Positions 1 to 5,828 of a DNA stretch of 8,893 nucleotides are shown here, piece by piece. The stretch lies in assembly GCA_036645575.1 (NCBI GenBank), contig JAVXNW010000100.1, positions 1 through 8,893 on the forward strand. The letters run 5' to 3'. The stretch's first letter is position 1; the number at the start of each line of letters is the position of its first letter. Origin of the DNA: JAVXNW01 sp036645575. Its GTDB lineage: Bacteria > Bacillota > Clostridia > Christensenellales > Aristaeellaceae. Position numbers and translations under genes: made by a program. The notes beneath the pieces were generated by a model. The model saw only the letters and a list, made by a program, of their open reading frames with translations. It did no database searches and was not told the DNA's origin.

Positions 1-104
1 GACCGGGGATTTCGCTTGTTGCGACAAGCGACCGGCCTACGCGGCCGGACTGCGCAAGGCTTGAAGCCTTGACCACAGTCTTGCTGCGGCAAGGGTTGGG
101 GTCC
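1..104. repeat. Array of four stem-loops, probably an interspersed palindromic element cut by the window edge
   Basis: Four hairpins lie side by side. The first pairs 13-19 with 24-30 (CGCTTGT/ACAAGCG) around a TGCG loop. The second pairs 32-37 with 43-48 (CCGGCC/GGCCGG). The third pairs 55-61 with 65-71 (CAAGGCT/AGCCTTG) and is enclosed by GACTG 48-52 pairing with CAGTC 76-80. The fourth pairs 80-84 with 89-93 (CTTGC/GCAAG), again around TGCG. GACC 1-4 can pair with GGTC 100-103, which would close the whole array, although the element may begin before the window. No open reading frame fits here, and no promoter for acpS is clear in 105-153. It could be a DNA repeat or a structured transcript; the sequence alone does not decide. 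Confidence 0.6.
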
Positions 105-153
105 GCGCGGCGGCGGTTACGATTGCATCCCATCAAGTGCGAGGAGGCGGACC

Positions 154-525
154 ATGGGCATATTGGGGCTGGGACTTGACCTATGCGAGATTGCGCGGAT
201 CGCAACCGCAATTCAAAAGCAACACTTTCTCGAGCGGGTGTTTACACCGGGCGAGCGCGCCCGAATCGCCCAGCGCGGCGCGCAGACTGCGGCGGGCATC
301 TATGCCGCTAAAGAGGCGGCCGCAAAGGCGCTCGGCACCGGGATCGACGGCTTTTCGCTCGACGCGCTCGAGGTGCTCTGGGACGACGCCGGGCAGCCCC
401 GCTGTGAACTGCATGGCCGCGCGCTGGAACTGATGCGGGCAATGGGCGGGACGCATATGCGCCTATCCATCACCCACGAGGCCGGCATGGCCGCCGCCGT
501 CGCCATCCTGAGCGACCAGCCCTGA
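154..525 (+). CDS. acpS: Holo-[acyl-carrier-protein] synthase
   Basis: This enzyme transfers the 4'-phosphopantetheine arm of coenzyme A to a serine of apo-ACP, turning on the carrier used in fatty acid synthesis in the cytoplasm. The 123-residue product has the normal AcpS length (about 120). Family motifs seen are GLDLCEIAR at the N terminus, with D9 matching the Mg-binding aspartate, and YAAKEAAAKALGTG at about 50-63, with E54 as the second metal ligand and K58 in the conserved helix. The C-terminal SITHEAGMAAAVAIL segment around H108 is also typical. The ATG at 154 follows a GAGGAGG ribosome site at 141-147 with suitable spacing. Overlapping frames have no comparable motifs. In Clostridia acpS often stands alone or near alr; here its left neighbour is a hairpin array and its right neighbour is a secreted protein, so no operon partner is evident. 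Confidence 0.95.
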   Translation: MGILGLGLDLCEIARIATAIQKQHFLERVFTPGERARIAQRGAQTAAGIYAAKEAAAKALGTGIDGFSLDALEVLWDDAGQPRCELHGRALELMRAMGGTHMRLSITHEAGMAAAVAILSDQP

Positions 526-664
526 CGCAAGCGGCCATCCCGCGCCGCTGGGGCACCGTCCCTATTTCCCCCCTAAATTACGCAAAATTGTGTTGGGGTA
601 CTCAAACGCAGGAACTTCTTTTGAGCAAAAACAGTCGAATGAATACAAAAGTGAGGTGAGATGG

Positions 665-1675
665 ATGGAAAAGGCGAATCGCGTGATGGGGGCGTGCATG
701 CTGGCACTCATGACGATGCTGATTTTGACCGGAATTGCGGGGATCGCGCGCGCGGAAAACGCGACGCTTGCCTCGGCAAAGACGCCGCTGGACGGATCGG
801 GTGACGCCAAGATTTCCAACATCGAGCTGGCGGTTGCGGCGCTGGACGGCTTGCAAGTGGACGTCGGGCAATCGTTCTCCTTTAACGACAGCGTCGGCCC
901 GCGCACGAGCTCCTACGGCTACAAAAACGCGCTGAATGGGCGCGGCGTCAAGGTGCTGGGCGGCGGGGTTGCCCAGGTCGCTTCCACGATGTACTTGGCG
1001 CTTAAAAAGCTGGACGGAATCGATTATCTCGAAAAAAAGACCTATCAGACCTTTACCGAAAACTACGTGGCCTCGAAAAAAGACGCCATACTGGTCGACT
1101 ACAAGGGCGATATCGACTTCCAATTTGAAAACCAGTCCGATCGGGGCTTTCAGATCAGCCTTTGGCTGTCAAACGACTACCTGAACTGCGCCTTGCTCGC
1201 GACCGACGAAGACGTCAAGGGGTCCAATCAGGCGGGCGACGGAACCGCGCAGATCTACCTGAGCGGCTCTTCCGCCATGCAAAACAACATCACCCTCGCG
1301 GCCGACAGCATCTACGACACGGCGCTGTGCCACGGCGATACCTTCTCGTTTAACCAGATCGTCGGGCCGCGCACCGAGCGCTACGGCTACCAGCCCGCGC
1401 TGAACGGGCGCGGCGTCAAGACCGTGGGCGGCGGGGTCGCGCAGGTCGCGAGCCTGATCTACCTCGCGGTCGAGGACTTGCCCAGCGTCCAGATCACCGA
1501 AAAGTCGGTCTACAAGGACTTTAATCAGGACTATGTGTCGGATGCCGACGCCGCCATATGCGTGGATTACAACGACGGTCAGGATTTCCGCTTCACCTAC
1601 GACGGCTACGGGACGCTCTACATCTACACCCACGTCTCGGACGACACGCTCTACTGCGAAGTGGTCGAGTACTAG
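665..1675 (+). CDS. Secreted protein with two tandem VanW-type domains
   Basis: The 336-residue product begins with a signal peptide: positive residues K3 and R6, a hydrophobic core at about 9-28, and a likely cleavage after ARA at 28-30. The mature part is two VanW-like units, residues 71-155 and 227-311, aligned without gaps at 47 of 85 identical positions. Each has FSFN, VGPRT, YGY, ALNGRGVK and GGGVAQVAS followed by YLA. In most VanW proteins the glycine-rich motif reads GGGVCQVS; here the cysteine is alanine in both units (A103, A259). VanW is an accessory protein of some vancomycin-resistance clusters with unknown biochemistry, and this domain is common in Clostridia outside such clusters, so no resistance role is implied. 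A role at the cell envelope is inferred. I chose ATG 665 over GTG 590 because AGGTGAG lies at 654-660 and the signal peptide begins at once. The gene ends in its own terminator and looks monocistronic. Confidence 0.85.
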   Translation: MEKANRVMGACMLALMTMLILTGIAGIARAENATLASAKTPLDGSGDAKISNIELAVAALDGLQVDVGQSFSFNDSVGPRTSSYGYKNALNGRGVKVLGGGVAQVASTMYLALKKLDGIDYLEKKTYQTFTENYVASKKDAILVDYKGDIDFQFENQSDRGFQISLWLSNDYLNCALLATDEDVKGSNQAGDGTAQIYLSGSSAMQNNITLAADSIYDTALCHGDTFSFNQIVGPRTERYGYQPALNGRGVKTVGGGVAQVASLIYLAVEDLPSVQITEKSVYKDFNQDYVSDADAAICVDYNDGQDFRFTYDGYGTLYIYTHVSDDTLYCEVVEY

Positions 1676-1693
1676 CCGGTCTACTGATGGATT

Positions 1694-1729
1694 AGCGGGG
1701 TCGCCTCTTGCGGGAGGCGGCCCCGCTTT
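1694..1729 (+). terminator. Stem-loop terminator after the VanW-type gene
   Basis: Positions 1694-1707 pair with 1714-1727 in a 14-bp GC-rich stem with one G-T pair and a six-base loop (TTGCGG). It begins 18 bases after the stop codon. Only a short run of three T residues follows, so termination may be less efficient than at a classic intrinsic terminator. Confidence 0.7.
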
Positions 1730-1828
1730 GTGCGCTAGCCCCCGCACGCATCCTGAAGCGCGCGAGGACTCTTTTTAACCCTTGCGCGCTCGCGCTTGTT
1801 AAACCTTGTGTCAATTCCCGACGTGCCC

Positions 1829-1857
1829 TTTCCCCGTGCGGCTATCCGCTGTATAAT
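1829..1857 (+). promoter_or_regulatory. Sigma-A-type promoter for the kinase-mnmG unit
   Basis: A perfect TATAAT lies at 1852-1857. The matching -35 position, 17 bases upstream at 1829-1834, reads TTTCCC and is poor, so the promoter may need an activator or rely on the -10 box. Transcription would start near 1864, leaving a leader of about 25 bases with the GGGAGG ribosome site at 1877-1882. Confidence 0.6.
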
Positions 1858-1888
1858 AGGGTACATGATGTGTTCTGGGAGGATCAAC

Positions 1889-2794
1889 ATGGATATTCTT
1901 ACCCTTACGCTCAATCCGTGCGTCGATCGCACGCGCTGGGTGAGCGATTTTGGTACATTGCCTTTTAAAACCACGGTTCAAAGCGGCGGCAAGGGCGTCA
2001 ATGTGGCGCGCGTGCTCACAAACTTGGGCGCGTCCGCGCTCGCCATTGCGCCAATCGGCGGCGCGGCTGGGCGCGAGTTCTCCGAACTCGCCCGCGCGGA
2101 GGGCGTCGAATTGGTCACAATACCGATTGCGGGGGAGACCCGCGTGGTCGAAACCTGCGTGCGCGCGGCCGATTACGCGCAAAAAGTCGAAGTCGGCGTT
2201 GCGCCCGAGATGTCCGAGGCTGAATGCGACGCGCTGATCGCCTGCGCAAAAAAATATATCCCCGAGGCGCGCGTGCTGTGCGTGTGCGGGAGCGCCTGCT
2301 GCGAGCGCGCCGCCGAGGCTGGACGCGCGCTGCTCTCCTATGCCAAGGCGCTGGGCGTCAAGACGCTGCTGGACGCAAATGGCGCGGCGCTCAAACTGGG
2401 CGCGGAGGCGCTGCCCGACCTCATCAAGCCCAACCAGAAAGAGCTTGCGGAATTGACCCAGATGACCGTGCCTGACGGCGAGGAGGACAAGTCCGCCCAG
2501 CGCCTGCTCGAGCGCGGCATACGCCTGGTGCTGGTCTCCCTTGGCGAGCGCGGCGCGGCGCTGTTTGACATGGATACCGCCATCTACTGCCCCGCGCCCC
2601 GCGTGGAGACGGTTAACCCCGTCGGCTCCGGCGACAGCTTTGTCGCGGGCTACCTCTACGCCCAGCTGCGCGGCGCGAACCAGTACGCGTCCCTGTCCTA
2701 CGCCTGCGCGGCGGGTGCGGCCAACGCCCAAGTGTTTGAGGCGGCACGCCTGCACGCGCCCGAGATCGAAGCGCTGCTCGGGTATAAGCTATGA
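1889..2794 (+). CDS. fruK: PfkB-family sugar-phosphate kinase, probably 1-phosphofructokinase
   Basis: The 301-residue protein belongs to the FruK/LacC branch of the ribokinase-PfkB family. It shows the N-terminal TLNPCVDRT strand (D13 in the sugar site), SGGKGVNVARVL at 32-43, the central KPNQKEL segment, and NPVGSGDSFVAGY near the C terminus. In that last motif D249 is the expected catalytic base and the GSGD loop forms the anion hole. FruK converts fructose 1-phosphate to fructose 1,6-bisphosphate with ATP; LacC does the equivalent on tagatose 6-phosphate, and sequence motifs alone do not separate them. No fruA transporter or fruR regulator is adjacent, which weakens the specific name. ATG 1889 is preferred over an upstream start at 1796 because GGGAGG lies 6 bases before it and the protein then starts at the usual MDILTLTLNP. 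Its stop overlaps the start of mnmG. Confidence 0.85.
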   Translation: MDILTLTLNPCVDRTRWVSDFGTLPFKTTVQSGGKGVNVARVLTNLGASALAIAPIGGAAGREFSELARAEGVELVTIPIAGETRVVETCVRAADYAQKVEVGVAPEMSEAECDALIACAKKYIPEARVLCVCGSACCERAAEAGRALLSYAKALGVKTLLDANGAALKLGAEALPDLIKPNQKELAELTQMTVPDGEEDKSAQRLLERGIRLVLVSLGERGAALFDMDTAIYCPAPRVETVNPVGSGDSFVAGYLYAQLRGANQYASLSYACAAGAANAQVFEAARLHAPEIEALLGYKL

Positions 2795-4584
2795 TGCCCG
2801 CCGCCACGCGCTTTGACGCGGTGGTCGTGGGCGCGGGTCATGCCGGGTGCGAAGCCGCGCTCGCGCTTGCACGCATGGGCGTTTCAACGCTGCTCACCAC
2901 GCTCAACCTGGACTCGGTCGCCATGATGCCGTGCAACCCCGCCATTGGCGGAACCGCCAAGGGGCACTTGGTGCGCGAGATCGACGCGCTGGGCGGGGAG
3001 ATGGGGCGCGCGATTGACGACGCGTTCATCCAGTCGCGCATGCTCAACACGAGCAAAGGCCCCGCAGTCTACTCGCTGCGCGCGCAGGCCGACAAAAAGG
3101 CGTACCAGCTGCGCATGCGCCGCGCGATTGACGAGGCGCCACGGCTCACGCTGCGCCAAAGCGAGGTCTGCGAGATCCTTGCGCAGGATGGCCACGTCAC
3201 CGGCGTGCGCACGACGACTGGCGCCGAGATTCCCTGCCGCGCGGTCGTCGTGGCGACCGGCGTGTACTTGGACAGCCGCATCATCATCGGAAACTGCGCG
3301 TGGCAGGGCGGCCCGCAGGGGCTTTTGTCCTCTAGGACGCTGGGCGCTTCGCTGCGCGCGCTGGGGTTTGCGCTCAGGCGCTTTAAGACCGGAACGCCCG
3401 CGCGCCTCGATGGGCGCACGATCGACTTCGACGCGATGGTCGCGCAGCCCGGCGACGATCCGGTCGTGCCCTTTTCGTTCATGACCGACGCGCCGCTTGC
3501 CAACCGCGGCCTGTGCTACCTCACCTACACGACGCCCGCGACCCACGCGCTGATCTTGGCCAATCTGGACAAGGCGCCCATGTACGCAGGCGGCATCAAC
3601 GGAACCGGCGCGCGCTACTGCCCCTCGATTGAGGACAAGGTGGTTCGCTTTAAGGACAAGGAGCGCCACCCGGTCTTTCTGGAGCCGGAAGGTATGAACA
3701 CCGTCGAGTGGTACGCGCAGGGCCTGTCCACCTCCATGCCCGAGGACATGCAGCGCGCGATCTACCACAGCGTGCCCGGCCTTGAGCACGCGGAGCTTCA
3801 GCGCCTTGCCTACGCGATCGAGTACGAGTGCATCGACCCGACGGTGTTGACCGGCGCCCTTTCGGCGCGCGCGATCGGCGGGCTGTACTTTGCCGGGCAG
3901 ATCAACGGCACCTCGGGCTATGAGGAGGCCGCCGCGCAAGGGCTGCTCGCGGGGATCAACGCGGCGCTGTTTCTAAAGGAGCGCCCGCCGCTTTTGCTCA
4001 CGCGCGCCGACGCGTATCTCGGGGTGCTGGTGGACGATCTGGTCACAAAGGGAACCGACGAACCCTACCGCATGATGACGTCGCGCGCCGAATACCGGCT
4101 GTACCTGCGCCAGGACAACGCCGATCTGCGCCTGACCGAGATGGGCTATCGCGCGGGGCTTGCGAGCGAGGCGCGCTATCTGCGAATGCTCAAAAAGCGC
4201 GAGGACTGCGCGCGCGCGCTCAAGATCCTGGAAGGCGCGCACCTGACCGCGCAGCTTAAGCGCCCCGAAGTGCACATGGCGCAGCTGCTCGGCGCCGCGC
4301 CGGCGCTGGGTGAGATCGACCGGTTCGCGCTCGAGCAGGCGGAGATCGACGTCAAGTACGCGGGGTATTTGGGCAGGCAGCAGTCGCAGATCGACGCGTT
4401 TCGGCGGGCGGAGTTTCTGGTGCTGCCGGAGGGGATCGACTACTTGGCGATTGACGCGCTGCGCATTGAGGCGCGCCAGAAGCTCGACAAGCAGCGTCCG
4501 CGCTCGCTGGGGCAGGCCTCGCGCATTCCCGGCGTGTCGCCGGGGGATATACAGGTGCTGCTGATTTACCTTGGGAAGCGCTGA
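2791..4584 (+). CDS. mnmG: tRNA uridine-5-carboxymethylaminomethyl modification enzyme, FAD subunit
   Basis: MnmG (GidA) acts with MnmE to install the carboxymethylaminomethyl group on U34 of tRNAs, using FAD, NADH and methylene-tetrahydrofolate. Visible features are the dinucleotide-binding GAGHAG at 14-19, the family signature NPAIGGTAKGHL from N49, KTGTPARLDGRTID, RYCPSIEDK, INGTSGYEEAAAQG at 371-384 and MMTSRAEYRL at 428-437. The two conserved cysteines, C48 and C277, are present. The C terminus ends in the normal ASRIPGVSPGDIQVLLIYL segment, so the protein is complete although 597 residues is about 30 shorter than well-known homologues. Its ATG shares the ATGA junction with the kinase stop, implying translational coupling; a second ATG follows at 2794. 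The usual partners mnmE and rsmG are not in the window, so the classic gid operon is broken here. Confidence 0.97.
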   Translation: MMPAATRFDAVVVGAGHAGCEAALALARMGVSTLLTTLNLDSVAMMPCNPAIGGTAKGHLVREIDALGGEMGRAIDDAFIQSRMLNTSKGPAVYSLRAQADKKAYQLRMRRAIDEAPRLTLRQSEVCEILAQDGHVTGVRTTTGAEIPCRAVVVATGVYLDSRIIIGNCAWQGGPQGLLSSRTLGASLRALGFALRRFKTGTPARLDGRTIDFDAMVAQPGDDPVVPFSFMTDAPLANRGLCYLTYTTPATHALILANLDKAPMYAGGINGTGARYCPSIEDKVVRFKDKERHPVFLEPEGMNTVEWYAQGLSTSMPEDMQRAIYHSVPGLEHAELQRLAYAIEYECIDPTVLTGALSARAIGGLYFAGQINGTSGYEEAAAQGLLAGINAALFLKERPPLLLTRADAYLGVLVDDLVTKGTDEPYRMMTSRAEYRLYLRQDNADLRLTEMGYRAGLASEARYLRMLKKREDCARALKILEGAHLTAQLKRPEVHMAQLLGAAPALGEIDRFALEQAEIDVKYAGYLGRQQSQIDAFRRAEFLVLPEGIDYLAIDALRIEARQKLDKQRPRSLGQASRIPGVSPGDIQVLLIYLGKR

Positions 4585-4600
4585 GTAAATCCCGCGGGCG

Positions 4601-4630
4601 TTGACGAAAAGGTGAAATGCGCCGGATAAA
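4601..4630 (+). promoter_or_regulatory. Candidate promoter for pgsA
   Basis: TTGACG at 4601-4606 is a 5-of-6 match to the -35 consensus. GATAAA at 4625-4630 lies 18 bases downstream as a moderate -10 box. It sits just after mnmG and would give a leader of about 100 bases. That leader holds only a weak GCCATG/CATGGC inverted repeat (from 4633) and no reading frame or riboswitch I recognise. Confidence 0.5.
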
Positions 4631-4734
4631 ATGGCCATGTCGTGGGCGCGGTCCATGGCAAAACCGGGCGTCCGTGGATGCGGCGCGCCGGTCGTCTAAA
4701 TCCAATCGAAACATCATGGAAGGGGTGTGGTCGT

Positions 4735-5280
4735 GTGAATGTGCCCAATATGCTCACCGCGCTCAGGGTGCTCTTGGTGCCGGTATTTGCGTGGCTGTAC
4801 CTGAACGGCTATTCGGTGATGGGACTTGCGGTGTATGTGATTGCCGCGCTCACCGATGCGCTCGACGGGTATCTGGCGCGCAAATGGAATCAGATCACCG
4901 ACATCGGCAAGTTCTGCGATCCGCTCGCGGACAAGCTGATGCAGCTGACGATGCTGATCTGCCTTGTGGTGACCGGCAAGCTCGCGTTCTGGATCCCGCT
5001 CGCGCTTTTCCTGCGGGAGGTCTATCAGGCGGTCGGCGCGATCTACCTGCTCAGGCACAAGCGCGTGGTCGTGCCCGCGCAGATGTGCGGCAAGGTCTCG
5101 ACGGTGCTGTTCATTCTGGGCATTCTGTGCGTCTATCCGTGGCATCAGCTTGCGTGGCTGACGCTTTTCGGAAATGGCCTTTTGATCCTGGCGCTGGCGC
5201 TGGCGCTTGCGTCCTCGGTCATCTACACCGTGGGCGCGGTCAAGGCCTACGGCGCGGCGCATTGCCCGGAGGATTGTTAA
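4735..5280 (+). CDS. pgsA: CDP-alcohol phosphatidyltransferase, probably CDP-diacylglycerol-glycerol-3-phosphate 3-phosphatidyltransferase
   Basis: The likely reaction joins CDP-diacylglycerol and glycerol 3-phosphate to give phosphatidylglycerophosphate, the committed step to phosphatidylglycerol and cardiolipin, in the cytoplasmic membrane. The full family motif D-x2-DG-x2-AR-x8-G-x3-D-x3-D is intact: D41, D44, G45, A48, R49, G58, D62, D66, with the aspartates holding the metal. Several hydrophobic segments span the rest (about 9-38, 71-95, 121-140 and 148-172). The N terminus, NVPNMLTALRV, matches the PgsA pattern. I chose GTG 4735 because GGAAGGGG lies at 4719-4726 and the protein then has the usual length (181 residues); an ATG at 4642 would add 31 residues unlike the family. 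Related enzymes using serine or inositol share the motif, so the substrate is inferred from the PgsA-like start and length. Confidence 0.85.
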   Translation: MNVPNMLTALRVLLVPVFAWLYLNGYSVMGLAVYVIAALTDALDGYLARKWNQITDIGKFCDPLADKLMQLTMLICLVVTGKLAFWIPLALFLREVYQAVGAIYLLRHKRVVVPAQMCGKVSTVLFILGILCVYPWHQLAWLTLFGNGLLILALALALASSVIYTVGAVKAYGAAHCPEDC

Positions 5281-5286
5281 AAGCGC

Positions 5287-5313
5287 GCCCGGCAATTGAC
5301 GATTGCCCGGCAA
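5287..5313. repeat. Direct repeat and dyad around the -35 box of the valS promoter
   Basis: GCCCGGCAA occurs twice, at 5287-5295 and 5305-5313, 18 bases apart. The same stretch forms a dyad, 5287-5296 against 5302-5311 with 9 of 10 pairs, whose five-base centre TGACG (5297-5301) lies within the -35 hexamer. It could be an operator or a stem-loop ending pgsA transcription; no T run follows, which argues against an efficient terminator. Confidence 0.5.
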
Positions 5314-5324
5314 GGGCGTATAAT
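5296..5324 (+). promoter_or_regulatory. Strong sigma-A-type promoter of the T-box-valS unit
   Basis: TTGACG (5296-5301) and a perfect TATAAT (5319-5324) are separated by the ideal 17 bases. Transcription should begin near 5331, just before the base of T-box stem I. This is the best promoter match in the window. Confidence 0.88.
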
Positions 5325-5330
5325 AAGCGC

Positions 5331-5570
5331 ATATCGGCCTGTGAAAAAGAAGAGTAGGCGAGACGGCCCCGGCAGAGAGCGCGGTTCATTGGCTGAGAGG
5401 CCGCGCGGGGAGCACGACGCCGAAGGTCGCTTTGGAGGTCGCCGGGCGAGCGGTTTGTAGTCCGGCTGGGGAGCGCCCCGTATCGCGCATACAAGGCGGG
5501 AGGATCATCCTTCCGCGAAGCAAGGTGGTACCACGAAGCGATTCGTCCTTATCGGACGGGTCGCTTTTTT
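5331..5570 (+). ncRNA. T-box riboswitch, valine specific
   Basis: This leader senses uncharged tRNA-Val and lets transcription pass into the downstream genes. Stem I is closed by 5335-5340 with 5436-5441. Above it AAAG 5346-5349 pairs with CTTT 5430-5433, then comes the specifier loop with AGTA (5353-5356) facing GAA (5422-5424), then GGCG 5357-5360 pairs with CGCC 5418-5421. The specifier GTC at 5426-5428 reads valine. The distal arm includes 5367-5370 with 5407-5410, 5380-5384 with 5401-5405, an AGAGAG bulge at 5374-5379 and GGCTGAGAG. A hairpin at 5468-5479 and stem III at 5496-5516 follow. The T-box sequence is 5518-5535. In the antiterminator AAGG 5522-5525 pairs with CCTT 5547-5550 and ACGA 5533-5536 with TCGT 5543-5546, leaving the bulge TGGT at 5526-5529 to bind the tRNA ACCA end. 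The pairings are hand-drawn. Confidence 0.95.
5537..5570 (+). terminator. Regulated intrinsic terminator of the T-box
   Basis: Positions 5537-5548 pair with 5554-5565 in a 12-bp stem containing two G-T pairs, with loop TTATC, and six T residues at 5565-5570 follow. The left arm is shared with the antiterminator (5543-5548), so the two structures exclude each other. Uncharged tRNA-Val should favour read-through. Confidence 0.93.
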
Positions 5571-5611
5571 GGCTTTGAATCATTCGGATCGACACAGATT
5601 GAGGTGAGGAT

Positions 5612-5812
5612 ATGGACTTTCTTTCCGGCCTGTTTTCGTCTTCGCCCGGCGACATGAGCCGCATCAGCTTGCCTGGGCTCATCATCACCGTGCTGGGCGT
5701 GCTGCTCTACCTGATCGGGCCGCGCCTGACCCCCGCGCACAAATTGCCCATCCGCTTTGCCGCGCTCGCCGTCACGCTCGTCGGCGCACTCATGACCATG
5801 AAATTCTTTTAA
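5612..5812 (+). CDS. Small two-helix membrane protein of unknown function inside the T-box-valS unit
   Basis: I do not recognise this 66-residue protein. It starts at ATG 5612 behind a good ribosome site, GAGGTGAGG at 5601-5609. Two hydrophobic stretches, about residues 21-36 and 47-63, can each span a membrane. The connecting loop (RLTPAHKLPIR) is basic, so by the positive-inside rule the loop faces the cytoplasm and both ends point outward; that topology is inferred. The N terminus is short and polar, with no cleavage site. The TAA stop merges into the AAAGGAG ribosome site of valS, so translation of the two is probably coupled. No promoter or terminator separates the T-box from this gene, so it should follow tRNA-Val charging together with valS. 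The reading frame is real on the strength of ribosome site, position and hydrophobic pattern; homology cannot be judged here. Confidence 0.8.
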   Translation: MDFLSGLFSSSPGDMSRISLPGLIITVLGVLLYLIGPRLTPAHKLPIRFAALAVTLVGALMTMKFF

Positions 5813-5828
5813 AGGAGCATTGATTCAT

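Noticed and set aside
530..549. AGCGGC/GCCGCT stem-loop after acpS as a terminator
   Set aside because: Only six pairs with an eight-base loop and no T run; chance occurrence is likely at this GC content.
621..649. TTGAGC and TACAAA, 17 bases apart, as a promoter for the VanW-type gene
   Set aside because: The transcript would begin near 656, inside the ribosome site at 654-660, so it could not support normal initiation at 665. No better promoter was found in 526-664.
590..664. GTG start at 590 extending the VanW-type protein by 25 residues
   Set aside because: The extension is polar and lies ahead of a clear signal peptide, there is no ribosome site before 590, and ATG 665 has AGGTGAG at good spacing.
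665..1675. Vancomycin resistance function for the VanW-type gene
   Set aside because: No vanS, vanR, vanH, vanX or D-Ala-D-Lac ligase is nearby, and VanW domains are widespread in Clostridia unrelated to resistance.
2884..3939. 351-residue minus-strand frame inside mnmG
   Set aside because: A long antisense frame is expected opposite a GC-rich gene; mnmG is unmistakable and the antisense product shows no domain.
4617..5357. 246-residue frame overlapping pgsA
   Set aside because: It is an out-of-frame reading of a gene with an intact catalytic motif and gives a cysteine- and arginine-rich product without recognisable features.
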